Source: RGIG4576 sp964606575
GTDB lineage: Bacteria; Bacteroidota; Bacteroidia; Bacteroidales; Muribaculaceae
Length of the DNA stretch: 61,732 bases
Reading direction: 5' to 3'
Assembly (NCBI GenBank): GCA_964606575.1
Contig: CAZSHA010000006.1
Span: 1-61,732 of the forward strand
A model generated the notes under the pieces. It had not been told where the DNA came from. It was given only the letters and a program-made list of their open reading frames with translations, and did not search any database. This document shows, piece by piece, positions 1-9,289 of the stretch. A program made the position numbers and the translations under genes. How positions within the stretch are numbered: position 1 is the first letter of the stretch; each line of letters begins with the position of its first letter.

Positions 1-36
1 TGACAAGGAGCTGGCCGTATAGGACTTACCCGACTG

Positions 37-67
37 CAAAGGTACGTATTTTTTCAAAATCTGCAAA
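37..67 (-). promoter_or_regulatory. Promoter pointing out of the left edge
   Basis: Read on the minus strand there is TTTG, exactly 19 nt, then TACCTTTG, an excellent match to the Bacteroidales -33/-7 consensus. Transcription would start around position 30 and leave the window to the left, so the gene it drives is not visible. Confidence 0.65.
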
Positions 68-162
68 CATTTTGCGGATAAAAAATGCTTGAGTAGCTTC
101 GTTTTGATTTCTGGCTGATATTAATTGTTTGATATTAAGGGACTAATAATAGCTGACGTGTT

Positions 163-201
163 TGTTAAAAAATAAGGAGAAAAGTTTGAACTTTCCTCCT
201 T
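163..201 (-). terminator. Terminator of the nfnAB operon
   Basis: Positions 174-201 form a near-perfect inverted repeat (AAGGAG-A-AAAGT, loop TTGA, ACTTT-C-CTCCTT). On the minus strand it is followed by a run of six T. It lies about 25 nt past the nfnB stop. Confidence 0.7.
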
Positions 202-227
202 GTCTATGTGAAATGTGTAAAATTACG

Positions 228-1694
228 TTATTTGCTTAACGCTTCGTGCATGTGTTGTGCGGCACGACGACCATCGCCCATTGCTAATATCACAGTAGCT
301 CCGCCACGCACGATGTCGCCTCCTGCATATAAATCATCTAGTGACGATTTCATAGTGTCTTCGTCTACAACGATAGTGTTTCGCTTGCTTACTTCAAGAC
401 CTTCTATTGAACGAGGTACAAGCGGATTAGGTGATACTCCTACGCTCACGATAACCAGATTGACAGGGATTTCTTCTATCGCTCCTTCTACTGGCACTGG
501 GGAACGGCGTCCTGAAGCGTCGGGTTCTCCTAGTTCCATGCGTTGAACACGCATAGCGCATACTCTACCTTTCTCGTCACCTAGGTATTCAATAGGATTG
601 TGAAGTGTCATAAATTCCACGCCCTCTTCTTTAGCGTGTTTGATTTCTTCGGCACGTGCCGGCATTTCGTCTTCGCCACGGCGATAGATGAGCATAGCTC
701 TCTTTGCTCCCGAACGCATTGCGGTACGCACGGAGTCCATAGCTGTGTTGCCGCCACCTATTATGGCTACGTTGTCACCGTGTAGTACTGGAGTGTCGCA
801 TCCCTCAGTGCCAGCACCCATTAAGTTGATGCGGGTTAAGTATTCGTTGCTCGACATGATACCGTTAAGGTTCTCGCCGGGAATGCCCATAAAACGTGGT
901 AGTCCAGCTCCCGATGCCACAAATATTCCTTTGAATCCCATTTCATGCAAGTCGTCGTATGTGATAGTCTTGCCTACGATGCAGTCTTTCATGAATTGTA
1001 CGCCTAAAGCTCGTAGACCGTCAATCTCGTTGTCGACGATTGCGTTAGGCAAGCGGAATTCTGGAATACCGTATTTTAATACACCTCCTATTTCGTGCAA
1101 AGCCTCAAAAACAGTTACCTCATAACCTCTTTTAGCCATGTCGCCAGCAAACGATAAGCCCGCAGGTCCGCTACCTACAACGGCAACCTTGATTCCATTA
1201 GAGGCTATTTCGGCAGGTTTTGTTTCGCTAGCGTGAGTTCTGCCATAGTCTGCCACGAAACGCTCTAGATAGCCTATTGCCACAGGCTCTTTACCCATCT
1301 TGTGGTACATACATTTGCTTTCGCATTGCTTCTCTTGTGGACACACACGGCCGCACACGGCAGGTAGCGCACTGGTTTCTTTGATTGCACTAAGGGCATC
1401 AGCGAAATTGCCTCGCTCAACGTTTTTAATAAACTTAGGTATATTGATATTCACCGGACAGCCTGTCACACATTGAGGATTAGGGCAATCCAAACAGCGT
1501 GTGGCTTCTAGAAGAGCCATTTCTTCTGTGATGCCTTGATTGACCTCTTCTTTACAAGTGATGCGGTATTTTGGATCAAGTTCAGGCATTTTCACTCTTG
1601 CTATAGCAGTACGCTCTTTTGCCGATTTTGATTTTCTCAATGCCTCACGCCATTCTTCGTTGCGTGATTGAGCTAATATATCGTTACTTTCCAT
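228..1694 (-). CDS. nfnB: NADPH-dependent glutamate synthase small-subunit-like protein; NfnB-type flavoprotein
   Basis: 488-residue iron-sulfur flavoprotein of the GltD/NfnB family. Two cysteine groups for 4Fe-4S clusters lie near residues 67-79 (C67, C70, C75, C79) and 114-128 (C114, C118, C124, C128). A GSGPAG dinucleotide-binding loop for FAD is at 174-179 and a second nucleotide loop, GGGNTAMD, is near 310. Annotation pipelines often call it gltA/gltD, but no large glutamate synthase subunit is nearby. Instead a DHOD-like FAD/NAD protein starts 18 nt upstream. That pairing is the hallmark of NfnAB, the cytoplasmic electron-bifurcating NADH-dependent reduced ferredoxin:NADP+ oxidoreductase. 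Bifurcation is inferred from family and pairing. Confidence 0.85.
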   Translation of the reverse strand: MESNDILAQSRNEEWREALRKSKSAKERTAIARVKMPELDPKYRITCKEEVNQGITEEMALLEATRCLDCPNPQCVTGCPVNINIPKFIKNVERGNFADALSAIKETSALPAVCGRVCPQEKQCESKCMYHKMGKEPVAIGYLERFVADYGRTHASETKPAEIASNGIKVAVVGSGPAGLSFAGDMAKRGYEVTVFEALHEIGGVLKYGIPEFRLPNAIVDNEIDGLRALGVQFMKDCIVGKTITYDDLHEMGFKGIFVASGAGLPRFMGIPGENLNGIMSSNEYLTRINLMGAGTEGCDTPVLHGDNVAIIGGGNTAMDSVRTAMRSGAKRAMLIYRRGEDEMPARAEEIKHAKEEGVEFMTLHNPIEYLGDEKGRVCAMRVQRMELGEPDASGRRSPVPVEGAIEEIPVNLVIVSVGVSPNPLVPRSIEGLEVSKRNTIVVDEDTMKSSLDDLYAGGDIVRGGATVILAMGDGRRAAQHMHEALSK

Positions 1695-1712
1695 TATTAT
1701 GCCAATTTTTGA

Positions 1713-2495
1713 TTATTGATAAGACTTCAAACGCATAAGCATTTCGTCGAAGTCGACTTTATGTGCGTCAAATTCAGGACCGTCGACGCAGACGAATTTT
1801 GTCTTACCGTCTACAGTAATGCGGCAAGCTCCGCACATACCAGTTCCGTCGACCATGATGGTGTTTAGTGAACATTCGGTAGGCACTTCATATTTTTTTG
1901 TAAGGAGAGCAACGAATTTCATCATTATAGCGGGTCCTATAGTAACCACTTTGTCAACTTTCTCACGTTGAATCACTTCTTCTACTCCAGCGGTCACCAG
2001 ACCTTTTTTCCCGTAAGAACCGTCGTCGGTCATGATAATAACTTCATCGCTGTGGCGGCGTATCTCGTCCTCGAGTATTATTAGGTCTTTTGTTCGTCCT
2101 GCAAGCACGCTTACAACTCTATTGCCAGCAGCTTTCAACGCTACGACAATAGGGAGTAGCGGAGCAACGCCTACACCTCCACCACAGCACACCACGGTTC
2201 CATATTTCTCAATGTGGGTGGCTTGCCCTAGAGGACCTACTACATCGGTTAAGTAATCGCCCTCGTTTAAAGCACATATTTTGCGGGTTGATTCGCCAAC
2301 GGCTTGTACTACTAGCGTGATAGTGCCACGCTCTATATCGGAGTCGGAAATTGTAAGCGGAATACGTTCGCCTTTATCTCCGCAACGTACAATCACAAAG
2401 TGTCCCGCTTTGCGAGCCTTTGCGATTAAAGGAGCTTCTACAACGAGCTTAACTACATTTTCGGAGAAATGTGATTTGCTCACTATTTTATTCAT
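1713..2495 (-). CDS. nfnA: Sulfide/dihydroorotate dehydrogenase-like FAD/NAD-binding subunit; NfnA
   Basis: 260-residue member of the ferredoxin-NADP reductase superfamily, resembling PyrK/SudB. The N-terminal FAD barrel contains ERIPLTISD (about 43-51). The NAD domain has GGGVGVAPLLP near 105-115. At the C-terminus three cysteines spaced C-x2-C-x11-C (221, 224, 236) are placed to bind a 2Fe-2S cluster, as in NfnA and PyrK. It is the first gene of a two-gene operon with nfnB, and the usual partner order is kept. A PyrK role is less likely because no pyrD is adjacent. Confidence 0.85.
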   Translation of the reverse strand: MNKIVSKSHFSENVVKLVVEAPLIAKARKAGHFVIVRCGDKGERIPLTISDSDIERGTITLVVQAVGESTRKICALNEGDYLTDVVGPLGQATHIEKYGTVVCCGGGVGVAPLLPIVVALKAAGNRVVSVLAGRTKDLIILEDEIRRHSDEVIIMTDDGSYGKKGLVTAGVEEVIQREKVDKVVTIGPAIMMKFVALLTKKYEVPTECSLNTIMVDGTGMCGACRITVDGKTKFVCVDGPEFDAHKVDFDEMLMRLKSYQ

Positions 2496-2533
2496 AATAT
2501 GATAAATTTATTCAAGTTTTATTTCTGATTTTG

Positions 2534-2568
2534 CAAATTTACACAAAATAAGCCATATAACTAACAAA
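2534..2568 (-). promoter_or_regulatory. Promoter of nfnAB
   Basis: The minus strand reads TAAATTTG (2541-2534), matching -7 TAnnTTTG, with TTTG at 2568-2565, 23 nt upstream. The -7 box ends 38 nt before the nfnA ATG. Confidence 0.5.
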
Positions 2569-2658
2569 TTATGACTAAAATCCATTTTCAAGCAATAATT
2601 CGTTATTCGCTGAGTGCAGATACTGAGGTCTATGACTATTCCTAATAGGCAGGATGTC

Positions 2659-3507
2659 TTAGTATTCTTTGGTGATTGTAGCGGATTGGTCTTTCTTGAA
2701 AGGAAGGGTGTAGAATACCGATAAGCCTCCAGTTATGGAGCCTTTGCGTGTTCCGTAACCTGGTATATACCATACTGCGGCTTGAGGGTTTTTCTTGTCA
2801 GACAAGAGGAAGTGGTAAATGAACGACCAGCCCATAGAAACGTTCCCCATAAGTTTCACTCTTAACGAGAATGAGAGTTCTCCCCATGTCGCATTAGACT
2901 TTTGGTTGAGAATGGAAGTGGTTACAGGTTCTCCCCAATAGTCGGAATTGATAGTTATGTTAGTAATGTCATACTTGAAGTTGGAATATCCTAGGTTCAA
3001 CCCCAAAAGACATTGGTGGCTTTCATCCTTATTATATAAAAAGTTATATTTTGCTCCTATTTTTCCGTAGAATGAGGTTTTACCTTTATAGGTGAAATTC
3101 ATGTCCTCGGGCGTGCTGTTAGCACTTCCAAATCCTAGCTCGACTATAGGGAAAATCTTATTCCACATGCTTAGCTCGGCTGTTAGTCCTACCCCTCCAT
3201 AAGATTGTCCCATGACTCTCATTAATGGATCCCATAGATTCACGCCTGCTATGATGTTATTAAGTTTGGGATATTTGATTCGGTGCTTAGTGGTGTCGAC
3301 AGCAATAAAAAGGGTGTCACGTATAATGGTGTCGGCGGCAAGTCCTGGCACTTTCTTGGTGAAAGGAGGCTTTTTTTGATTCTTAATATCAGCTGGTAAT
3401 ATGATGTTATGGCTTTTCTTTACTGGGTTTGCTCGTCGTGTTTGAGCTGATGCCAGATTGATAGAGAAAAGTACGAATAAGAGTGATATGTATAGAATCT
3501 TTTTCAT
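2659..3507 (-). CDS. DUF6048-like outer membrane protein
   Basis: 282 residues beginning with a clear signal peptide (hydrophobic stretch 4-19, ending ASAQ). After a Lys-rich linker and a Thr-rich strand, the mature part alternates polar and aromatic residues and ends in a phenylalanine-rich strand (LSVFYTLPF) before a short charged tail, which suggests a small outer-membrane beta-barrel. The length, start and order fit the Bacteroidetes family DUF6048, which is usually found after a DUF6452 gene; the assignment is by remembered family resemblance. Its ATG overlaps the stop of the preceding gene by 4 nt, so the two are translationally coupled. Function unknown. Confidence 0.65.
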   Translation of the reverse strand: MKKILYISLLFVLFSINLASAQTRRANPVKKSHNIILPADIKNQKKPPFTKKVPGLAADTIIRDTLFIAVDTTKHRIKYPKLNNIIAGVNLWDPLMRVMGQSYGGVGLTAELSMWNKIFPIVELGFGSANSTPEDMNFTYKGKTSFYGKIGAKYNFLYNKDESHQCLLGLNLGYSNFKYDITNITINSDYWGEPVTTSILNQKSNATWGELSFSLRVKLMGNVSMGWSFIYHFLLSDKKNPQAAVWYIPGYGTRKGSITGGLSVFYTLPFKKDQSATITKEY

Positions 3508-4001
3508 TCTGTTGCGGTGCGATAATATATTTTAATAGATTCGACGTCGATATTGTCAAACTCCATGTTAGGAATTGCAATAGAGTCGATAAGATGGTTT
3601 GTGTAGGAGAAGTCAAGTACATCATATTTATAGATGGCTCCACATTCTTCTGATACGAATTTCGGATAGCTTTCGTACTGGATGGTCAACGTGTCGTAAA
3701 GTTCCGCGAAGTCTAATTCCTTGTTGTTAAAATGGAACACGTAGCTCACCGAGTTGCCAGATAGAGGCAAAGGCATGTATAGCGTGGATGCAATTCCGTT
3801 GTCAAGCAATAAAGAGTCGCCTGTAGCACCGATGCCATATACGCTTAAAGAGTCGACCGTGATAGATTCTTTGGTTTGCATCGAATAAAAGCCTGCAAGC
3901 GGTAATGTGCTTTGGTTGTCGTAGCACTCGCTGTTGTTGCATGATGATAATGCGGCAACAGCTATTATGGAATATAATGCTATTTTAAACTTGTTGCTCA
4001 T
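3504..4001 (-). CDS. DUF6452-like lipoprotein
   Basis: 165 residues. The N-terminus is a type II signal peptide with lipobox LSSC (Cys21), followed by Asn-Asn-Ser-Glu. The rest is beta-rich, including a SVSYVFHFNN strand, with no catalytic motif. It starts 6 nt after the GT2 stop and overlaps the DUF6048-like gene, making it the third gene of a four-gene operon. DUF6452 is assigned by length and neighbourhood. A structural or accessory role in the outer membrane is inference. Confidence 0.6.
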   Translation of the reverse strand: MSNKFKIALYSIIAVAALSSCNNSECYDNQSTLPLAGFYSMQTKESITVDSLSVYGIGATGDSLLLDNGIASTLYMPLPLSGNSVSYVFHFNNKELDFAELYDTLTIQYESYPKFVSEECGAIYKYDVLDFSYTNHLIDSIAIPNMEFDNIDVESIKIYYRTATE

Positions 4002-4007
4002 TGCTGG

Positions 4008-4955
4008 TTACAATTCTTCTTCTATTTCGTAATGGTTACGTTCTGGGGCGTTGCGTGCGATTAATTCGCCTATAAATCCTGTCAAGAACAATTGAGTGCC
4101 TAATATCATCGCTGTGAGTGATAGATAGAAATAAGGTGAGTCTGTGACAAGTATATAAGGGTTGCCGGTGTACATGTTGTATAGTTTAGTTGCGCCTACG
4201 GCTATAACCGCAATAAGTCCAAGTAAAAACATCAAACTGCCGAGCAAGCCGAAAAAGTGCATAGGCTTGATGCCAAATTTGGTTTGAAACCATAGGGTGG
4301 CAAGGTCTAGGTAGCCGTTGACAAAACGGTTGAGTCCGAATTTTGTGACACCATATTTACGTGCTTGGTGATGTACCACCTTTTCACCGATTTTCTTAAA
4401 TCCAGCTGCTTTGGCTAGGAATGGTATATAGCGGTGCATGTCGCCATACACTTCGATATGCTTCACCACTTTCTTGCGGTAGGCTTTCAAGCCGCAATTG
4501 AAGTCGTGCAGATAGATACCGCTCACGGCACGAGCTGTAGCGTTGAACAACTTTGTTGGTATAGTTTTCGACAACGGGTCGTATCGTTTTTTCTTCCATC
4601 CGCTCACTAAGTCGTAGCCCTCTTTTGTAATCATGCGGTATAGTTCAGGTATCTCGTCAGGGCTGTCTTGGAGGTCGGCATCCATAGTAATGACAACATC
4701 TCCGTTAGCTCGTTGGAATCCTGTGTTGAGTGCTGGAGATTTGCCGTAATTGCGGCGGAAGCATACACCTTTCACACATGAGTTTCTTTGTTGTAGACTC
4801 TTTATGACTTCCCATGATTCATCGGTGCTACCATCGTTGATAAACAATATCTCGTAAGAGAAATTATTTTCACGCATAACACGTTCAATCCATTCAGTCA
4901 GTTCTGGCAATGATTCAGCCTCGTTGTATAGAGGAACTACTACCGATATATCCAT
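4008..4955 (-). CDS. GT2 family glycosyltransferase, polyprenyl-phosphate type (GtrB/Dpm1-like)
   Basis: 315-residue membrane-attached glycosyltransferase. The GT-A fold starts with VVVPLYNEAESL, and the metal-binding motif DADLQD is at 92-97. Two hydrophobic segments near 230-260 and 275-305 anchor the C-terminus, as in GtrB and ArnC. Family members transfer a hexose from a nucleotide donor to undecaprenyl phosphate on the cytoplasmic face. Here the acceptor and sugar are unknown. It lies 14 nt downstream of the DUF4199 gene, a pairing often seen in Bacteroidetes, so the two probably act together in envelope glycan modification. Confidence 0.85.
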   Translation of the reverse strand: MDISVVVPLYNEAESLPELTEWIERVMRENNFSYEILFINDGSTDESWEVIKSLQQRNSCVKGVCFRRNYGKSPALNTGFQRANGDVVITMDADLQDSPDEIPELYRMITKEGYDLVSGWKKKRYDPLSKTIPTKLFNATARAVSGIYLHDFNCGLKAYRKKVVKHIEVYGDMHRYIPFLAKAAGFKKIGEKVVHHQARKYGVTKFGLNRFVNGYLDLATLWFQTKFGIKPMHFFGLLGSLMFLLGLIAVIAVGATKLYNMYTGNPYILVTDSPYFYLSLTAMILGTQLFLTGFIGELIARNAPERNHYEIEEEL

Positions 4956-4969
4956 TTTTTTGTAGAAAT

Positions 4970-5527
4970 TTAATTCAATTGCTTCTTGTCTTTGTCGCCT
5001 TGTTTCCTAAGCGGTAAAAGTCTTGCTAAAATTGCTATGAAAATTGAAGATAAGATGCCCGCCGATATTGTAAACCAAAGCATTTGTACGACAAATTGGA
5101 TTGGCGTTGGCAACATTTTATTCTCAATAGCTTTTCTAAGCAATACTGTAAATTCATTGTCTTTTAATTCGGGAACTTGCTCATATACGGCTAATGCAGC
5201 TTGAGCCTGCTCTAATATGAACCCAGGAATCACGTACTCAAGCCATAAATAGGTGACTATACTGCATATTAAAGCTCCGCATAGGAATGTGATTACACCT
5301 AGAATCCAAAGAGAACCGAAAGTGGCGGTTTGAGCATGTCGCCTATAATATAGTCGTAAAAATCTAAAGATTACAAGGGGTACAGCCGCCATAAGTATTA
5401 TACCTAATGAGTTCAAAAAGAAAGAAGCTCCCGCATATACGAATATCAAAAATATTGCTGATAGATACAAACCGAAAAACAAGCCGTTTTCCGCTCCGTA
5501 TTGATATATGGATTTTTCTTTGTTCAT
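4970..5527 (-). CDS. DUF4199 integral membrane protein
   Basis: 185 residues with four hydrophobic segments (about 12-30, 33-50, 70-95, 143-168) and a basic C-terminal tail (LRKQGDKDKKQ). This matches the DUF4199 family, which in Bacteroidetes commonly sits directly before a GT2 gene. It is the first gene of the operon continuing with GT2, DUF6452 and DUF6048. No enzymatic motif is visible; a partner or flippase-like role for the GT2 product is speculation. Confidence 0.75.
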   Translation of the reverse strand: MNKEKSIYQYGAENGLFFGLYLSAIFLIFVYAGASFFLNSLGIILMAAVPLVIFRFLRLYYRRHAQTATFGSLWILGVITFLCGALICSIVTYLWLEYVIPGFILEQAQAALAVYEQVPELKDNEFTVLLRKAIENKMLPTPIQFVVQMLWFTISAGILSSIFIAILARLLPLRKQGDKDKKQLN

Positions 5528-5556
5528 ATAGATTGGTATAAATATATACTTATGTG

Positions 5557-5590
5557 CAAAGATAACGATAAAAACTGAAACGTGCTACAA
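5557..5590 (-). promoter_or_regulatory. Promoter of the DUF4199-GT2-DUF6452-DUF6048 operon
   Basis: The minus strand reads TATCTTTG (5564-5557), a perfect -7 element ending 29 nt before the DUF4199 ATG. TTG at 5590-5588 could serve as a shortened -33 at a 23-nt spacing. Confidence 0.55.
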
Positions 5591-5617
5591 TACCCCCATT
5601 ATCGTAAAAATAACACA

Positions 5618-8600
5618 TTATTTCTCGGCAGTCACGGCTATCTTTTTAGCCTTGGTGGTTTCTTGCACGCCATCGGTTGATATGCCCGCTTTATATATGT
5701 ATATGCCACGAGGAACACGTCTTCCAGCCATGTCGGTCAAGTCCCAAGTGATAGGGAATGATGTGAACATGTCGCTTTTACCGCTTTCCTTGGTGCTCCA
5801 TACGAGTCTGCCCATTAAATCGTATACGTTAAGTGTTAGTGTGATTAAGGCATCAGGGCGATTATGCTTCATGTAGAATTTAGCTTCGGTGGTCGCAGGG
5901 TTGCCTACGGCGTAAACTTCGTACAAGTCGGGTTGTAGACCTGTAATTACGTTGAACTGGATTGTTTGTTCTGAAGAGTTGTTGAATGTGTCCCATACTT
6001 TTAATCTTAAGGAGTGTTCGCCCTCTGTCAATCCGCTCAAAGAGTAGTTTATAGAGCCGGCATTGCCTTCGCTAGAGAAGTCAGGCGTGTAATATGATGC
6101 CACATCTGATAGTGTCGATGTTTCATCAAGCACTAGGGTCATTTGGTGTCCGATTCCACTGTTGGAAAGGTTTATGCCGCTTTCATCGCTTATGCTTGCT
6201 ATCACCATAGGTGCTTCGTTCACGTTGTCGCCATTTTTAAAAGATTCTGAGTTGAGTACGAGCATTTTGATTTCAGGACCTATGGTGTCTGTTTCGATGT
6301 CGTTATCATAACCATAGATGTAAAATTGTTCGTTATTGCCGTTGGCTTCGATTCCTTCGTTGCTGCTGGCATAGAAATTAATCATGGCAGGCGTGTAGTT
6401 TTCAAATGAAGATGGTGCATTTATTTCTGATGGTATAGCTACTTTTACCGTAAATTCTCCATTGCGAACGGAGTCTTTTGAAACCGACAGCTTGTTGGAG
6501 CGATCAAGGAATGTGTATTCTTTTCCGTCGTCGCCATAGCCGTGTGTCACTACCGACTCCTCGGCGTCATATAGGGTAGGGATTACTGAACCGTTGAACC
6601 CTGTTGCCTTGTTCCCGTTGACATCGGTGATACATCCTTTTAAAGTCATTGATTGTCGAGCCTTGAAAATCGGCATGTTGTCATCGTTGACAGGGTTGTC
6701 GTTAATAGATTCCAGTTTAACTCCGTAAGTAGGGTATGCTAGCCTTAATGCAGGGTCGCCAACTAGGAAGAATTTCAGTTTGTTCGTATTGGTGTTCAGC
6801 TGATTCTTTCCGAGTCTGACAATATCGCCTAATCGCAGATGTTTGCCGTCGGCATCACGGCTGAACATGTATTTTGCGATATTCTTGTTGAGAATACCGT
6901 TATCGGTTATTAATACCTGGCGTGCCGATGTTATTAAAGCTATAGCACCACCTCTTGGGTTCAAGAATAGAGTTTCGCCTCCAGTTTCGTTAGCCTTGTC
7001 TAATCGGGTAAATTCACATGATGCAGTAAGGAATAGAGGGAAGTGCTTCAAATACATGTTGTTGATGTCGTTTATATTGAGCAATCCGTCGCCAGTCCAT
7101 CCCACATTGCCAGAGTGACCTATGAAGTTAAGGTATAAAACACCTTCGTTTAACTTTTGAAGCATTTTTTTCTTTGCCTCAGGATAAGAACGTCCCGAGC
7201 CAGAGCTTTCCACTTCAAACGCATCAAGATATATGCGGTTATACACATAATTTTCGCCTCCGTAGCGTTTGTGGTTGTTTATTACAGAGTCGGCTTGTTC
7301 CATGTGTACGGCATTGTTCATGTCGTCGGCAATCATAAGCACGTTGTTTTTCCATGTGCCGAAATCATGCTTTGTTGTATAAGAATATAGCTTGTCTACT
7401 ACATTTTTCGCCTCAGTCACGCTTTTTACGGGCATACGGCCTACAGAGATGTCCATTTTGTCACGGGCGATATTAACACCTGAGTCGTCAGCTACCATTC
7501 CTAATATGTCGTCGGTAGAGTAAGACTCTATCTCGTCGCTTCCGTTGTCGGTTTGCCATGTGAGCAACATTGGGTATTTCAATGCTTTCACTGTCGATGA
7601 TAGTTTGCGGTTGTCATGTGTACCACGACCGAAAAGAAGAACATATCCTAATTTATGCCCGCTTTCATCCATGCCACGGTCATAAAACATCTTAGCCATT
7701 TTTCGGTAAGCCATAAAATCGGGAGTTCCAGAAGAAAACTCGTTGTAAATTGCGTTGTCTGTGGCTACTAGCACCCTCATGGAATCTAGTTTCAAGTGCA
7801 AGTCGGCAATGCGTTGAGCCTGCTCTTGAAATTCTTTAGGGGTGATAATAATCATATCGGGAGTTGGCTCTCCGTGTATGTTTTGGTTAGATATGTTTTC
7901 AACGAATGTGGGTGTAGCTTGTGTCCAATCGGCATCAAAAACAGCATACTCTCGTTCTCCGTTGTCGGCAGGTGAAAATTTCAGATAATCACCATCTAAT
8001 GTGCCTTTGATAGAGAAAGGCATATCGGTCTGTGTCACATCCCATATCTGTGTGTTGGGACTACATCCGCTAATGATATATGGCATATTGCATTTAGCCG
8101 AGTTGTTGCGGAATTTTGAGTTGTTCCTGATGTTTGCTGTGTAATTTATTGTTATGTAATCAAGATTGGCAGTAAGGACTGTACCAGTGGGGATGTATTG
8201 AATGTTGAAATCTAGGCTCTCGTCGGTTAACGTTACTGTTTTTACGGTTTTTGTGGTTTGTATCAACGCATAGCCCGATCCCATAGCCGGAATGTTGTCG
8301 TCGCTTGAGCTTTCAAGCGTTGTGCCGTTGGCTTTAAATATCAATTTGCTGCCGCTTCCTCCTGTGGTTTCGGCTGCGAATGCTGTTAGAATCTTTAATT
8401 CTGTCCCTGTCACGTAGCCTGATAGGTTGAAGTTGAAATCATGGCTCGTATTGAATCGGAAATCCTCTCCAAGCATGTAATTTCCTGATTCGCATGGCGA
8501 TGTGCTTTCAATCTCGTGGAATGTACGTTCCGTATATGTTGTTGTGCCTTCTCCGCCTGGTATTTCGGCAGATTCTTTTGTGGAGATAGCCAATTGCTCA

Positions 8601-9040
8601 ATATCGTCACGGTCGGTCACGAAATAATAAGCCTCGGTTGCGAAAGGGTGCTGGTATTGCTCGTATTCTATTTCCGACGATTTTTTCGTTGTCGTTACGC
8701 CTTGAGCATAGAAATATATGCCTGAACCAGTGTTAAGCACTGGGACTTGTGCCAAATCGTCCTTTTGATTCTCGTTGAGAACTAGCGATATGGGTGCTCC
8801 ACCGTATCCGAATATCTTAATGGAGTTTAGGTTGCTGAATCCCCAATTTTTAGCATCACTTGCCGAAATGTAGTGAATTTGGCTTCCTTGAACCTTTATT
8901 TTAACCCACTTGCCTTTAGCTAACACCGATTCGGCGGCGTAGCTTGATGCCGGCAATGCGTGAATGCTTTGTTGGGATGATAATAAAATGAACAGCAAGA
9001 ATAACGCTGTCGTGTATATGTGTCGTGTAAATAACCTCAT
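5618..9040 (-). CDS. porU: Type IX secretion system sortase PorU
   Basis: 1140-residue cell-surface cysteine protease of the gingipain (C25) fold. PorU removes the C-terminal signal from type IX cargo and attaches the cargo to lipopolysaccharide. A signal peptide (LFLLFILLSSQQSIHA) precedes a beta-rich prodomain. The catalytic pair is visible as His642 in NFIGHSGNVGW and Cys675 in LTASCEFTRL. The C-terminus carries an FlgD-like/CTD Ig domain (LNVYDLMGRLVW, then RGIYIYKAGI), as in PorU itself. I chose the ATG at 9040: an upstream in-frame ATG at 9205 would add 55 residues without a signal peptide and would lie beyond the promoter-like boxes. No PorV follows here; the T9SS genes are scattered, as is common. 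Confidence 0.9.
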   Translation of the reverse strand: MRLFTRHIYTTALFLLFILLSSQQSIHALPASSYAAESVLAKGKWVKIKVQGSQIHYISASDAKNWGFSNLNSIKIFGYGGAPISLVLNENQKDDLAQVPVLNTGSGIYFYAQGVTTTKKSSEIEYEQYQHPFATEAYYFVTDRDDIEQLAISTKESAEIPGGEGTTTYTERTFHEIESTSPCESGNYMLGEDFRFNTSHDFNFNLSGYVTGTELKILTAFAAETTGGSGSKLIFKANGTTLESSSDDNIPAMGSGYALIQTTKTVKTVTLTDESLDFNIQYIPTGTVLTANLDYITINYTANIRNNSKFRNNSAKCNMPYIISGCSPNTQIWDVTQTDMPFSIKGTLDGDYLKFSPADNGEREYAVFDADWTQATPTFVENISNQNIHGEPTPDMIIITPKEFQEQAQRIADLHLKLDSMRVLVATDNAIYNEFSSGTPDFMAYRKMAKMFYDRGMDESGHKLGYVLLFGRGTHDNRKLSSTVKALKYPMLLTWQTDNGSDEIESYSTDDILGMVADDSGVNIARDKMDISVGRMPVKSVTEAKNVVDKLYSYTTKHDFGTWKNNVLMIADDMNNAVHMEQADSVINNHKRYGGENYVYNRIYLDAFEVESSGSGRSYPEAKKKMLQKLNEGVLYLNFIGHSGNVGWTGDGLLNINDINNMYLKHFPLFLTASCEFTRLDKANETGGETLFLNPRGGAIALITSARQVLITDNGILNKNIAKYMFSRDADGKHLRLGDIVRLGKNQLNTNTNKLKFFLVGDPALRLAYPTYGVKLESINDNPVNDDNMPIFKARQSMTLKGCITDVNGNKATGFNGSVIPTLYDAEESVVTHGYGDDGKEYTFLDRSNKLSVSKDSVRNGEFTVKVAIPSEINAPSSFENYTPAMINFYASSNEGIEANGNNEQFYIYGYDNDIETDTIGPEIKMLVLNSESFKNGDNVNEAPMVIASISDESGINLSNSGIGHQMTLVLDETSTLSDVASYYTPDFSSEGNAGSINYSLSGLTEGEHSLRLKVWDTFNNSSEQTIQFNVITGLQPDLYEVYAVGNPATTEAKFYMKHNRPDALITLTLNVYDLMGRLVWSTKESGKSDMFTSFPITWDLTDMAGRRVPRGIYIYKAGISTDGVQETTKAKKIAVTAEK

Positions 9041-9049
9041 AACTCTTAG

Positions 9050-9077
9050 CAAATATAATTGTATCAAATATAAGCAA
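9050..9077 (-). promoter_or_regulatory. Candidate porU promoter
   Basis: Two minus-strand copies of TATATTTG lie at 9057-9050 and 9072-9065. The first has TTG at 9077-9075, 17 nt upstream. Either would give a very short leader to the ATG at 9040; the one at 9065-9072 is the better placed. Confidence 0.4.
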
Positions 9078-9227
9078 TTTAAGTGCCAATACATCATAAC
9101 AATGTCTAATTTATAACGAATAAAAAGGTTTTTTATTATACTATAACTGCTTGATAGGTGCGGAGAAGTCGTAATAATGCCGGTTATGGTAAAAATCAGA
9201 ACCATCTCAAAAAATGATACATAAAAA

Positions 9228-9259
9228 TTGTGGCTTGCATGGAATAATTGTTAACTTTG
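9228..9259 (+). promoter_or_regulatory. Promoter of pyrG-yidC
   Basis: TTG at 9228-9230, 21 nt, then TAACTTTG at 9252-9259. Transcription would begin near 9265, downstream of the TTG codon at 9248. That excludes the longer reading frame and supports the GTG start of pyrG at 9290. Confidence 0.65.
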
Positions 9260-9289
9260 CACCTTAAATGTTTTAAACAAAAACGAGAA

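Noticed and set aside
688..1125. Antisense reading frames inside nfnB, porU, bamA and others
   Set aside because: They lie opposite clearly conserved genes, have no family motifs and show codon patterns of shadow frames.
228..1694. Glutamate synthase small subunit as the function
   Set aside because: No large subunit nearby, and an NfnA partner lies immediately upstream.
9041..9205. 55-residue N-terminal extension of PorU
   Set aside because: It would put the signal peptide inside the protein and start upstream of the promoter-like boxes.
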